Positions 18,506 through 27,757 of a DNA stretch of 64,000 nucleotides are shown here, piece after piece. The position numbers and the translations under genes were made by a program. The stretch is from Chitinophagaceae bacterium UBA1953 (GTDB lineage Bacteria > Bacteroidota > Bacteroidia > Chitinophagales > Chitinophagaceae), in assembly GCA_002336115.1 (NCBI GenBank), contig DDEN01000041.1, forward strand, positions 383,395 through 447,394. Reading direction: 5' to 3'. Position 1 is the stretch's first letter. Each line of letters starts with the position of its first letter. A model generated the notes under the pieces. The model was not told the origin of the DNA, ran no database searches, and saw only the letters and a list, made by a program, of their open reading frames with translations.

Positions 18506-18517
18506 AAAGAATATAAA

Positions 18518-19633
18518 ATGAAACAAAAACGATTATTACTTGCTCTATGTGCTGTATATTTTGTTATTACAGCATGTACGGTAACAAAAAATACATCACA
18601 AAGAATTCCCTCGCTGAAAGAGCTGTTTAAAAATGATTTCGGCATTGGCACTGCACTCAACGCCACGCAGATTGAAGAAAAAGATCCCAAAGCCGATGCA
18701 TTAATTAAGCAACAATTCAATATGGCCACGCCTGAAAATGTAATGAAAGCTGAAGTTATACATCCTCAATGGGGCGTTTATAATTTCGACCTGGCCGATA
18801 AAATGGTTGCCTATTGCCAGAAGAATAATATTAAAGTAAACGGTCACACACTTATATGGCACAGCCAGATGCCAATGTTTGCCCGCCGTATACACGATGT
18901 TGATTCGTTTAAAACATTCTTTACCGATCATATTAAAACAGTTGCATCACGTTACGAAGGAAAAGTTTATTCATGGGATGTTGTAAACGAAGCACTGAAT
19001 GAAGATGGCACAATGCGCAAATCACCCTTCCTTACTATGCTTGGTGATAATTTTGTAACAGACGCATTCAGGCTGGCACAGGCTGCAGCACCAACCACTC
19101 AATTGTATTATAACGATTATAACAATGAGCAACCTGCAAAACGTTCGGGCTGTATAGCTTTAATCAAAAAAATTCAGGCTGCCGGTGTACGTATTGATGG
19201 TGTTGGTATTCAGGGGCATTGGCATGTGGGCCAGGTTCCCTTAAAAGAAATTGAACAAAGTATTCTTGACTATTCTGCACTTGGTATTAAAGTAATGTTT
19301 ACCGAACTGGATATTGAAGTATTGCCACGTAATTTCCAGGGAGCAGATATAAACCAACGTATGAAAGAGGACCCTTCGTTAAATCCTTATGTAAATGCGT
19401 TGCCCGACAGTGTTCAGCAACAACTGGCAAATGATTACGAAGCGTTGTTTAAATTATTCCTGAAACATAAAGACAAAGTTGTAAGAGTTACATTCTGGGG
19501 TGTTAATGATGGACAAAGCTGGTTAAACGGATGGCCTGTAAGAGGAAGAACAAACTATCCATTATTATTCGACAGGAACTTTGAACCCAAACCTGCATTT
19601 TATAAGGTTGCAGCATTAAAAGCGAAAAAGTAA
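18518..19633 (+). CDS. GH10 endo-beta-1,4-xylanase lipoprotein (compact)
   Basis: This single-domain GH10 enzyme cuts xylan or long xylo-oligosaccharides. Its signal peptide ends in VITAC with the lipidated Cys20. Family residues are intact: HTLIWHSQ, acid/base Glu158 in WDVVNEAL, nucleophile Glu263 in FTELDIEV, and the closing VTFWGVNDGQSWLNGWP. Unlike the xylanase at 34-1683 it has no inserted CBM, so it may work on soluble fragments at the inner face of the outer membrane or in the periplasm. That division of labour is inferred. It lies 12 nt behind GH115 and 31 nt before the symporter. Confidence 0.96.
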   Translation: MKQKRLLLALCAVYFVITACTVTKNTSQRIPSLKELFKNDFGIGTALNATQIEEKDPKADALIKQQFNMATPENVMKAEVIHPQWGVYNFDLADKMVAYCQKNNIKVNGHTLIWHSQMPMFARRIHDVDSFKTFFTDHIKTVASRYEGKVYSWDVVNEALNEDGTMRKSPFLTMLGDNFVTDAFRLAQAAAPTTQLYYNDYNNEQPAKRSGCIALIKKIQAAGVRIDGVGIQGHWHVGQVPLKEIEQSILDYSALGIKVMFTELDIEVLPRNFQGADINQRMKEDPSLNPYVNALPDSVQQQLANDYEALFKLFLKHKDKVVRVTFWGVNDGQSWLNGWPVRGRTNYPLLFDRNFEPKPAFYKVAALKAKK

Positions 19634-19664
19634 GTACAGTTTTTTAATAAATCAAATAATTACA

Positions 19665-21098
19665 ATGGACAATCAATCGCAGAAATTATCAGTACTTGAA
19701 AAGGTTGGATATAGTTTGGGAGATCTTGCTGCCAATTTAGTATTTCAGACTTTGGTTACATGGATCGCTTATTACTACCTGAATATTTTTGGTCTGAAAC
19801 CGGAACACGCATCCTTAATGACGCTGATAGTTGGCTTAACTGCTGCTTTTGCATTTAACCCTGTAATGGGAGCAATAGCCGACAGAACAACTACAAAATG
19901 GGGAAAATTCAGACCCTGGATTTTATGGACAGCAATACCGCTTGGTGTTGTTGCTTTGCTTGCATTTAAAACTCCCGATTTCCCTTACCAGGGGAAATTA
20001 ATTTACGCAGTAGTTACTTATGCACTGTTACTAATGCTATACGCTGCTAATAATTTACCCTACTCAGCATTAAGCGGTGTAATAACCGGCGATATGAAAG
20101 AACGAAACAGTTTATCTTCCTATCGTTTTGTTGCGGTGATGTTTGCACAGTTTTTTGTGCAGGTGTTCATGTATAATTTTATTATTAAAGCAGGCGGTGG
20201 TACCGACATTGCATCGAAAGCAATTGGCATTTCAAAAGTAATGACAGTACTTGCAATCATCGGAACAATCATGCTCATTATTTGTTTTTTAACAACGAAA
20301 GAAAGGATTATTCCCAAACCTGAACAAAAATCAAGTTTATCAGAAGACTTATCAGACCTTGTAAAAAACAAACCCTGGGTTATTATGCTGGTTGTTACCA
20401 CATTAATTTTTGTAACACTGGCATTAAAAGGTGGCTCCTATGTTTATTATTTTGAAAACTACGTTGACAAAGCAGAACTGACTGCATTCTTAGAACCCTT
20501 TAAAAAATTCCTACCCACGTTTGAAAATGACACCTCCTTAGGTCTCGGTGTATTTAACGGCGGAGGTATTTTGGTAGGATTAATTGGTATCATGATTTCT
20601 CCACGGTTCACCAATAAATATGGCAAGCGGAATGTGTTCATGTCATCCCTGTTTATTTCAACGCTGTTCATCATCTTCTTTTATTTCTTTCCGCCAAAAT
20701 CAATCGGAATTATTTTTATTGCACAAATCCTTCATGGCTTTTTCTACGGAATCAGCACACCTGTACTCTGGACAATGATTGCGGATGTGGCTGATTTCAG
20801 CGAATGGAAAAACAACAGAAGAGCAACTGCAATTATCTTCTCAGCAATGATGGTTGGTTTAAAAGCAGGGTTAAGTATCGGAAGCTCGTTAATATCATGG
20901 ATACTTGCCAAATACCATTACGATCCACAGATTACCGGCACACAATCAGCAACAGCAATTAACGGAATTAAAATGCTGGTGAGCATTTTTCCTGCTATTC
21001 CATTCCTCATTTCTGTTGGACTTCTTTTCTTCTATGAAATAAACAAAGCAAAAGAACTGCAGATTGAAGCCGACTTAAAACAAAGAAGAATCAATTAA
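19665..21098 (+). CDS. GPH-family (MelB/XynP-type) sugar:cation symporter
   Basis: This inner-membrane carrier belongs to the glycoside-pentoside-hexuronide:cation symporter family of the major facilitator superfamily and probably takes up xylo-oligosaccharides. The N-terminus KLSVLEKVGYSLGDLAANL is typical, as are NPVMGAIADRTTTKWGKFRPW in the first loop and about twelve hydrophobic segments. The C-terminal half includes TPVLWTMIADVADFSEWK. Length 477 fits. It precedes a GH43 without a signal peptide, which supports import of short oligomers followed by cytoplasmic hydrolysis. The coupling ion and exact sugar cannot be read from the sequence. Confidence 0.93.
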   Translation: MDNQSQKLSVLEKVGYSLGDLAANLVFQTLVTWIAYYYLNIFGLKPEHASLMTLIVGLTAAFAFNPVMGAIADRTTTKWGKFRPWILWTAIPLGVVALLAFKTPDFPYQGKLIYAVVTYALLLMLYAANNLPYSALSGVITGDMKERNSLSSYRFVAVMFAQFFVQVFMYNFIIKAGGGTDIASKAIGISKVMTVLAIIGTIMLIICFLTTKERIIPKPEQKSSLSEDLSDLVKNKPWVIMLVVTTLIFVTLALKGGSYVYYFENYVDKAELTAFLEPFKKFLPTFENDTSLGLGVFNGGGILVGLIGIMISPRFTNKYGKRNVFMSSLFISTLFIIFFYFFPPKSIGIIFIAQILHGFFYGISTPVLWTMIADVADFSEWKNNRRATAIIFSAMMVGLKAGLSIGSSLISWILAKYHYDPQITGTQSATAINGIKMLVSIFPAIPFLISVGLLFFYEINKAKELQIEADLKQRRIN

Positions 21099-21128
21099 TA
21101 AAACTTATTATTTACAACTTAGAATTTT

Positions 21129-22163
21129 ATGCCTGAAGATTCAATTGAACATATCAACTTCGACGATTTAAACAACAGGGCTATTTCGCAGCCACTGGTA
21201 AAACATATTTACACGGCCGATCCTTCGGCGCATGTATTCAACGGAAAAATTTACATCTATCCTTCGCATGATATTGATGCAGGCGATGCATTTGATGATC
21301 TTGGAAGCCATTTTGCAATGGAAGATTATCATATTCTTTCAATGGATTCGCCCACAGGTGAAGCAACAGATAATGGACTTGCTTTGCATGTAAACGATGT
21401 ATCCTGGGCTGAAAAACAAATGTGGGCACCTGATGCTGCAGAGAAAGACGGCAAGTATTATTTGTTCTTTCCTGCAAAAGCTTATGATGGAATTTTCAGA
21501 ATTGGTGTAGCCATCAGCAATTTACCTGTTGGGCCATTTGTACCGCAACCTGAAGCAATCAAAGAAAGTTTCTCTATTGATCCTGCTGTATTTAAAGATG
21601 ATGATGGAAGTTATTACATGTACTTTGGTGGTATATGGGGTGGACAATTGCAACGCTGGCGAACAGGAACATTTAATGCAGAACAACCCGAAAGTCCGTT
21701 TGCATTTTTACCAAATGATCAAGAGCCTGCTTTATGTGCAAAGGTTGCAAAACTTACTGACGACTTACTGGAGTTTGCTGAAGTGCCAAAAGATGTGGTG
21801 ATTGTTGATGAAAACAATCAGCCGTTATTGCAGGGCGATAATGACCGTAGATTTTTTGAAGCAAGCTGGCTGCATAAATACAACGGCAAGTATTATTTCT
21901 CCTATTCAACAGGTGATACGCATTTTCTATGCTATGCAATTGGCGATAATCCATATGGTCCGTTTATATATGCAGGAAGAATTTTAGAACCTGTTGTTGG
22001 ATGGACATCACATCACTCCATTTGTGAATTTAAAGGCAAATGGTATTTGTTTTATCACGACAGTAGTTTGAGTAAAGGTGTAACGCATTTAAGAAATGTG
22101 AAAGTAACTGAACTGGAACATGATGAAAACGGGATGATAAAAACAATAGAGCCATATAAATAA
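21129..22163 (+). CDS. Cytoplasmic GH43 beta-xylosidase/arabinofuranosidase
   Basis: This GH43 enzyme has no signal peptide and so probably acts on imported xylobiose-size products. The propeller core starts at QPLVKHIYTADPSAHVF with base Asp31. It has the WAPDAAEKDGKYYLFF blade, FSIDPAVFKDDDG for the middle Asp, and FFEASWLHKYNGKYY for the acid Glu. The short single-domain form (344 residues) resembles GH43 subfamily 1 enzymes. It follows the symporter by 30 nt, which fits an import-then-cleave pair. Xylosidase is favoured over arabinofuranosidase only by this context. Confidence 0.9.
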   Translation: MPEDSIEHINFDDLNNRAISQPLVKHIYTADPSAHVFNGKIYIYPSHDIDAGDAFDDLGSHFAMEDYHILSMDSPTGEATDNGLALHVNDVSWAEKQMWAPDAAEKDGKYYLFFPAKAYDGIFRIGVAISNLPVGPFVPQPEAIKESFSIDPAVFKDDDGSYYMYFGGIWGGQLQRWRTGTFNAEQPESPFAFLPNDQEPALCAKVAKLTDDLLEFAEVPKDVVIVDENNQPLLQGDNDRRFFEASWLHKYNGKYYFSYSTGDTHFLCYAIGDNPYGPFIYAGRILEPVVGWTSHHSICEFKGKWYLFYHDSSLSKGVTHLRNVKVTELEHDENGMIKTIEPYK

Positions 22164-22175
22164 ATAGTGATATAA

Positions 22176-22211
22176 ACACGGATGACACGGATACTACGGA
22201 TTCAACAGATA
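22176..22211. repeat. Four tandem 9-nt units (ACACGGATG type)
   Basis: The stretch reads as four 9-mers: ACACGGATG, ACACGGATA, CTACGGATT and CAACAGATA, in the gap between two GH43 genes. The same sequence type recurs at 24082-24158. Such CACGGAT-rich intergenic repeats are, as far as I recall, scattered in many environmental bacterial genomes, but I cannot check copy number here. Confidence 0.6.
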
Positions 22212-22244
22212 TAAAATCAGTGCTTCTATCAAGCTAGTAACAAA

Positions 22245-23903
22245 ATGAAAAAATTTTTTTTCTTACTTAGTGTTTTTACAAATCTGCATTATGCAAATGC
22301 ACAATCATTTACCAATCCTGTATTGGCAGGATATTATCCGGATCCAAGCATTTGTAAAGCAGAAAATGAATTTTATATTGTAAACTCCTCGTTTGCGCAT
22401 TACCCCGGGCTGCCTATTTTTCACAGCAAAGACCTTTTAAACTGGGAGCTGCTGACTTACGCATTAAACAGACCGGAGCAGCTTAATTTAGAAGGTCGTG
22501 GTGCCGGTGTATCCCGTGGCTTGTTTGCACCAGCCATAACTTATCATAAAGGCATATTTTATATTGTTTGCACCAATGTAAGTGGTGCAGGTAATTTTGT
22601 AATTACTGCAAAAGATGCCAAAGGACCGTGGAGCAACCCTGTAAAACTTCCGGAAGTAAACGGCATTGATCCTTCATTGTTTTTTGATGACAATGACAAA
22701 GCATACATTGTTTTCAACAGCAATCCACCTAATGATGAAACAATGTGGAACGGGCATAGAACTATACGTATGTACCAATTTGATGCAGACAGCCTTAAAA
22801 TTAAAGGCGAACAAATACTGTTGGTAAACGGAGGAACAGACGTGACAAAAAAACCAGTATGGATAGAAGGCCCGCATGTTTATAAAATCAACGGTTGGTA
22901 TTACCTCATGTGTGCACAAGGCGGCACAGGTTATAACCATACAGAAGTAGTTTTCAGAAGCAGGAATGTTTACGGGCCGTATTGGCCGTACGAAAGAAAT
23001 CCTATTCTTACCCAAATGTACTTAGATACTGCCAGGGCAAACCCAATAACCACCACCGGCCATGCCGATTTGGTTAAAGACAACAACGGCAACTGGTGGG
23101 GTGTATTTTTAGGCTGCCGCCCTTACCAGGGGGATTATTACAACACAGGCCGGGAAACTTTTATGGCCCCGGTTAAATGGACTGCCGATGAATGGCCGGT
23201 TTTTGATTTAGGGGGCGATGAAGTAAAATATTCCTACCCCATAAATGCCACTATTGATAACAACATTGAAAAATTCAATGGCAATTATACATTCCGTGAC
23301 GAATTTGTAAATGCCACACTCAACCTTCGTTATCGTTTTTTAAGAACTGTAAAAGACAACTGGTACAACCTCACTGAACATAAAGAAGCATTAACGCTGC
23401 AATTAAGAGAAGAAACCATCAGCGGAATATCCAATCCATCCTTTGTGGGCTTTGCACAACCACACCTGAAAGGTTATGCGGCAACGTCATTAAAATTTTC
23501 AGCAGCAAGTCCCAATGAAAAAGCAGGATTAACAATTATGCAAAACGAAAATCATTATTATTATTTAGCACAATCAGTTAAAAATGGCAAATCAGTAATA
23601 GAACTTTATAAAGACAGCATGCTCATTTCCAGCAAACCAGTCTCCCTAAAGAAAAACAAAGAATTGTACCTGAAAATAGAAGCCAATAAGGATACCTATT
23701 CATTTTACTATGCCACCGCAATAAATAAATGGAAACTGTTACTGGCAAATGCAGATGGTAAATACTTAAGCACAAAAGATGCCGGTGGTTTTGTGGGAGC
23801 TTTGTATGCTATGTATGCTACCTCTAACGGGCAACCATCTTATAACAAAGCAATATTTAATTGGTTTGAAGTAAAAAATGATGATGATGTTTATAAAAAA
23901 TAG
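22245..23903 (+). CDS. GH43 beta-xylosidase-type enzyme with C-terminal GH43_C2-like domain
   Basis: This exported GH43 has a signal peptide ending near YANAQ. The start of the propeller is TNPVLAGYYPDPS with base Asp33. NGIDPSLFFDDND supplies the second acid and WIEGPHVYKING the general acid Glu. The region PYQGDYYNTGRETF is characteristic of subfamilies such as GH43_10/11 with xylosidase members. Residues about 350-552 (FRDEFVNATLNLRYRF onward) form the C-terminal beta-sandwich. It is preceded by the 81-nt repeat-bearing gap. Third GH43 of the locus; activity on arabinose versus xylose side groups is not decided by sequence. Confidence 0.92.
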   Translation: MKKFFFLLSVFTNLHYANAQSFTNPVLAGYYPDPSICKAENEFYIVNSSFAHYPGLPIFHSKDLLNWELLTYALNRPEQLNLEGRGAGVSRGLFAPAITYHKGIFYIVCTNVSGAGNFVITAKDAKGPWSNPVKLPEVNGIDPSLFFDDNDKAYIVFNSNPPNDETMWNGHRTIRMYQFDADSLKIKGEQILLVNGGTDVTKKPVWIEGPHVYKINGWYYLMCAQGGTGYNHTEVVFRSRNVYGPYWPYERNPILTQMYLDTARANPITTTGHADLVKDNNGNWWGVFLGCRPYQGDYYNTGRETFMAPVKWTADEWPVFDLGGDEVKYSYPINATIDNNIEKFNGNYTFRDEFVNATLNLRYRFLRTVKDNWYNLTEHKEALTLQLREETISGISNPSFVGFAQPHLKGYAATSLKFSAASPNEKAGLTIMQNENHYYYLAQSVKNGKSVIELYKDSMLISSKPVSLKKNKELYLKIEANKDTYSFYYATAINKWKLLLANADGKYLSTKDAGGFVGALYAMYATSNGQPSYNKAIFNWFEVKNDDDVYKK

Positions 23904-24081
23904 AAAGCAGGAAGGATGTTGATGTAATTAATCTGGCAAAGCAGATATTTTTTTTTGTGAATGGGCCGTTGCACCCTGATTAAGCTGTAGTGGCGACGCT
24001 CCGTTCAGGTGTTGAATATATATTGAACGATTATTAACGATGTCACAAGTGCTTATTTTTTTGCACTTTCCGGGAAAGGAA

Positions 24082-24158
24082 ACACGAATGAAACTGATGA
24101 TATAGATATGAACAGATTAGTGTAATCAGCATCCATCTGTATCATCTGCGTTTCAATT
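24082..24158. repeat. 9-nt-period repeat in inverted arrangement
   Basis: The left half is ACACGAATG, AAACTGATG, ATATAGATA, TGAACAGAT. The right half read on the other strand has the same cadence (AAACGCAGA, TGATACAGA, TGGATGCTG). The two halves are thus an imperfect inverted pair that could fold in RNA. It fills much of the 297-nt gap before GH3 and is related to the unit array at 22176-22211. The rest of that gap shows a poly-T run near 23950 and nothing else I can name. Confidence 0.5.
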
Positions 24159-24200
24159 CGGTATCATAATTTATAAATGAAGCCCAAGGCACAAACTATT

Positions 24201-26816
24201 ATGAAAAAAATTCTCTTCTGCGCAATTGTATTTGCTGCCTTACAGTCAGCAGCCCAGGATTATAAAACATTTCCCATGTGGAATTATAACCTGCCCATTG
24301 AGCAGCGTGTAAATGATGTGGTAAGCCGCTTAACGCTGGAAGAAAAGGTGGCGCAAATGCTGCATGGCACACCTGCCATACCAAGGCTTGGCATTCCTGC
24401 TTATAACTGGTGGAACGAAGTTTTGCACGGCGTGGCAAGAACGCCTTATAAAGTAACATCGTACCCGCAGGCAATTGGGATGGCCGCCACCTGGGATACC
24501 AGTTCATTAAAACTGATGGCACAATTCTCTGCAGAAGAAGGCAGGGCAATTCATAATAAATCCATTGAGCTGGGCAAAGAAGGAGACCAGTATGCCGGAC
24601 TCACTTACTGGACACCCAATATCAATATTTTTCGTGACCCCCGTTGGGGCCGTGGCCAGGAAACCTATGGCGAAGACCCGTTTTTAACAGCCTGTCTCGG
24701 CTCTGCATTTGTAAGAGGGTTACAGGGTAACGACCCCAAATATTTACAGGCGGCAGCTTGTGCCAAGCATTTTGCCGTACACAGTGGCCCAGAGCCCACG
24801 AGACATTCAGATAACTTCAATCCCACGGCGTATGATTTATGGGATACCTATTTGCCTGCTTTCAGAGAGCTTGTTACAAAAGCAGATGTAGCCGGTGTAA
24901 TGTGTGCCTACAATGCTATCAATACGCAACCCTGCTGTGCCAATGATTTACTCATGAATGATATTTTGCGCAACCAGTGGAAATTTACGGGTTATGTCAC
25001 AAGCGACTGCTGGGCCATTGACGATTTCTTCCGATATCACAAAACACATAAAGATGCCACAGCATCGGCTGTGGATGCACTGATACATGGCACTGATGTA
25101 GAATGTGGCCGCAGTGTGTACACCACACTGGTAGATGCAGTAAAAAATGGGTTGGTAAAAGAAGCGCAAATTGATGTATCATTAAAAAGACTGTTTACTA
25201 TCCGTTACCGTTTGGGGATGTTCGACCCGGCATCAATGGTGAAATACGCACAAATTCCTTTCTCTGTACTTGAAGCGCCTGAACATAAAGCACATGCTTT
25301 AAAAATGGCACAGCAAAGTATTGTGTTGTTAAAAAATCAGAACAACACATTGCCATTAAGCAGGAAAATTAAAAAGATTGCAGTGATAGGCCCCAATGCA
25401 GATAATAATATTGCTGTACTTGGTAATTACAACGGAACACCCTCTTATGTATCGACCATTCTTGATGGTATTAAAACAAAACTGGGAAAAGATGTGGAAG
25501 TGATCTATGAAAAAGCCATCAACTTCACCAATGATACTTTGCTTGCCTACTCTGAAACAGAAAAGAAATTTTTATTTAACGGAAAACCCGGAGTTCAGGC
25601 AGAATACTTTACCAATGAAAAATTAGAAGGTGCTCCTGCTGTAACACAGATTGAAAATAACATTGATCATTTCTGGAGCGAAGGGGAAGTACCTGTTAAA
25701 GGAGTTCCATCCATTCATTTTTCTGCACGTTATACTACTTCACTAATTGCTGATAGTGATGAAGTGATGAATTTCGAAATTGAAGGCAACGATGGTTACA
25801 GTGTGAAAATCAACGACAGCACCATTATTGATGCGTGGGAAAGAAACCGTTGGGGCAGCAAACAATTTAATTTATCTGTAAAAAAGGGAATTTCTTATAA
25901 GATTGAAGTCAGCTTCCGGCAAAGTGAAGGTGATGCGGTGATTAAACTAAGAGGTGGCAATTATGTAAAAACCGATTTTGCAGCTTTAGCTAATCGTTTA
26001 AAAAATGTGGATGCAATCATCTTTGCCGGTGGTATTTCGCCTCAGCTCGAAGGTGAAGAAATGCCTGTAACCGTTCCCGGTTTTAAAGGAGGCGACAGAA
26101 CAACGATTATGCTTCCAACTGTACAAACAGAATTAATGAAATCATTAAAAGCAACCGGAAAACCTGTTGTATTTGTAATGCTTACCGGCAGCGCCATTGC
26201 CGTTCCTTGGGAAGATGAACATATACCGGCTATTATAAATACATGGTATGGCGGGCAAAGTGCAGGTACAGCACTTGCTGATGTGTTGTTTGGGGATTAT
26301 AACCCTGCCGGACGTTTACCTGTTACGTTTTATAAAAGCGATCATGATTTGCCCGACTTCAGTGAATACGGAATGGCAGGAAGAACTTACCGTTATTTTA
26401 AAGGAGAAGCATTGTATCCGTTTGGGTATGGATTGAGCTATTCAACATTTACTTATTCAAACCTCTCTGTTCCGGCACAACTGAAAAAAGGCATCAACTG
26501 CAAAGTAACTGTTACAGTAAAAAATACCGGAACAAAAGATGGTGAAGAAGTAGTGCAATTATATCTATCGCATAAAAATGTTAAAGGTGAAGCTCCGGTA
26601 AAAGCATTAAAAGGTTTTAAACGTATTGCATTAAAAGCAGGCGAGAGCAAAACAATCAGCTTCACACTTACACCTGAGCAACTTTCAATCATTGATCAAT
26701 CAGGTAAAGCTTATCAGCCATCCGGAAAAATTGTGTTGAGTGCAGGTGGTGGTCAGCCAGGTGTCAGCAATAAAACAACAAGTAATGTGCTGAGTAAAAC
26801 AATTACAATTCTATAA
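24201..26816 (+). CDS. GH3 beta-xylosidase with PA14 insertion
   Basis: This exo-acting beta-glycosidase, probably a periplasmic xylosidase, finishes xylo-oligosaccharides. I use the ATG at 24201, which gives a direct signal peptide ending QSAAQ; an ATG at 24177 adds eight residues. The GH3 barrel has NWWNEVLHGVAR, DPRWGRGQETYGEDP, KHFAVHSGPEP and the nucleophile Asp269 in VTSDCWAIDDF. The SDCWAI form is common in xylosidase-type GH3. The second alpha/beta domain is interrupted by a PA14-like module (about 460-590, VQAEYFTNEKLEGAP). A fibronectin-III-like end follows (about 770-870). One nucleotide separates its stop from the next ATG. Confidence 0.94.
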   Translation: MKKILFCAIVFAALQSAAQDYKTFPMWNYNLPIEQRVNDVVSRLTLEEKVAQMLHGTPAIPRLGIPAYNWWNEVLHGVARTPYKVTSYPQAIGMAATWDTSSLKLMAQFSAEEGRAIHNKSIELGKEGDQYAGLTYWTPNINIFRDPRWGRGQETYGEDPFLTACLGSAFVRGLQGNDPKYLQAAACAKHFAVHSGPEPTRHSDNFNPTAYDLWDTYLPAFRELVTKADVAGVMCAYNAINTQPCCANDLLMNDILRNQWKFTGYVTSDCWAIDDFFRYHKTHKDATASAVDALIHGTDVECGRSVYTTLVDAVKNGLVKEAQIDVSLKRLFTIRYRLGMFDPASMVKYAQIPFSVLEAPEHKAHALKMAQQSIVLLKNQNNTLPLSRKIKKIAVIGPNADNNIAVLGNYNGTPSYVSTILDGIKTKLGKDVEVIYEKAINFTNDTLLAYSETEKKFLFNGKPGVQAEYFTNEKLEGAPAVTQIENNIDHFWSEGEVPVKGVPSIHFSARYTTSLIADSDEVMNFEIEGNDGYSVKINDSTIIDAWERNRWGSKQFNLSVKKGISYKIEVSFRQSEGDAVIKLRGGNYVKTDFAALANRLKNVDAIIFAGGISPQLEGEEMPVTVPGFKGGDRTTIMLPTVQTELMKSLKATGKPVVFVMLTGSAIAVPWEDEHIPAIINTWYGGQSAGTALADVLFGDYNPAGRLPVTFYKSDHDLPDFSEYGMAGRTYRYFKGEALYPFGYGLSYSTFTYSNLSVPAQLKKGINCKVTVTVKNTGTKDGEEVVQLYLSHKNVKGEAPVKALKGFKRIALKAGESKTISFTLTPEQLSIIDQSGKAYQPSGKIVLSAGGGQPGVSNKTTSNVLSKTITIL

Positions 26817-26817
26817 A

Positions 26818-27639
26818 ATGAAATTTATGTTCGTGCTGGTACTGGTATCCATCCAGTTCATCAGTGTTCAGGCGCAATTTAACATTGCATGGAAAGGAAA
26901 GAAATGTGCAGTGGTTTTAACATACGACGATGCCATTGATCAGCATCTTGACAATGCCTTTCCTGTTCTTGATTCATTAGGACTGAAAGCAACATTTTAT
27001 ATAACAGCTTCCTCATCATCTGTACACAACAGACTTAACGAATGGAAAGCACTTTCTGCAAAAGGATACGAGCTTGGGAATCACACCCTGTATCACCCCT
27101 GTGCAGGAGGGATCGGAAGAGAGTGGGTAACAAAAGAGCATGATCTGAACAACTACTCAATAAAGCGGATGGAAGAAGAAATCAGAATGACCAACACTTT
27201 TCTCCAGGCACTGGATGGAAAAACAAAACGGACTTTTGCCTTTACCTGCGGCGATATGAAAGCAGAAGATTCAGCTTTTATGAACGGAATGAGAAATGAA
27301 TTTATTGCAGCAAGAGCAGTGCGTAATGAAATGCACAGAATTAATGAAGTTGACCTCTACAACACCGATTGTTATATGGTTAACAACCACACCGCAGTGC
27401 AAATGATTGAATGGGTGAAAAAAGCAACTGAAACCAATTCATTCCTCGTTATACTTTTTCATGGAGTTGGTGGTGGTAACAGTCTGAATGTATCGCTGGA
27501 TGAACACAGGAAATTTCTTTCTTATTTAAAACAGAATGAAAAAGATATCTGGATCACTTCACTGATTGAAGCTGCAGAGCATATTAAAGAATGGCAGGAA
27601 AGAGACAGGCAGAGTAAGGCAATTCTAAAAAACAACTAA
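26818..27639 (+). CDS. CE4/NodB-type polysaccharide deacetylase, exported
   Basis: It probably removes acetyl groups from xylan pieces or another glycan. A signal peptide ends near SVQAQ. The NodB motif 1 is VLTYDDAID (Asp37, Asp38) and the metal-binding motif 2 is GNHTLYHP (His89, His93). A late ILFHGVGGG supplies the C-terminal His motif. The usual arginine-bearing motif 3 (RxxPY type) appears as RTFAFTCGD, so substrate handling may differ from classic members. The start codon lies one base after the GH3 stop, so the two are translationally coupled. Acetylxylan as substrate is inferred from position. Confidence 0.85.
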   Translation: MKFMFVLVLVSIQFISVQAQFNIAWKGKKCAVVLTYDDAIDQHLDNAFPVLDSLGLKATFYITASSSSVHNRLNEWKALSAKGYELGNHTLYHPCAGGIGREWVTKEHDLNNYSIKRMEEEIRMTNTFLQALDGKTKRTFAFTCGDMKAEDSAFMNGMRNEFIAARAVRNEMHRINEVDLYNTDCYMVNNHTAVQMIEWVKKATETNSFLVILFHGVGGGNSLNVSLDEHRKFLSYLKQNEKDIWITSLIEAAEHIKEWQERDRQSKAILKNN

Positions 27640-27648
27640 CAATTAAAC

Positions 27649-27670
27649 TACCTGAAAAAAGATTCAGGTA
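27649..27670. terminator. Hairpin between convergent loci
   Basis: TACCTGAA and TTCAGGTA form a perfect 8-bp stem around a 6-nt loop (AAAAGA), ten nucleotides past the deacetylase stop and before the convergent GH92. No strong T tract follows in either direction, so it may be a weak bidirectional terminator or an mRNA-end stabiliser. Confidence 0.4.
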
Positions 27671-27757
27671 CAATAGCTCTCCCTCCTGAACTAACAATAT
27701 TAGCTGATGGATATATTGCATTTCGCCAACAGGTATTTTAAATAGCCGTTCCTGGTG

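Noticed and set aside
27649..27670. Strong intrinsic terminator
   Set aside because: The stem is good but no T tract follows on either strand, so I list it as a possible terminator with modest confidence only.
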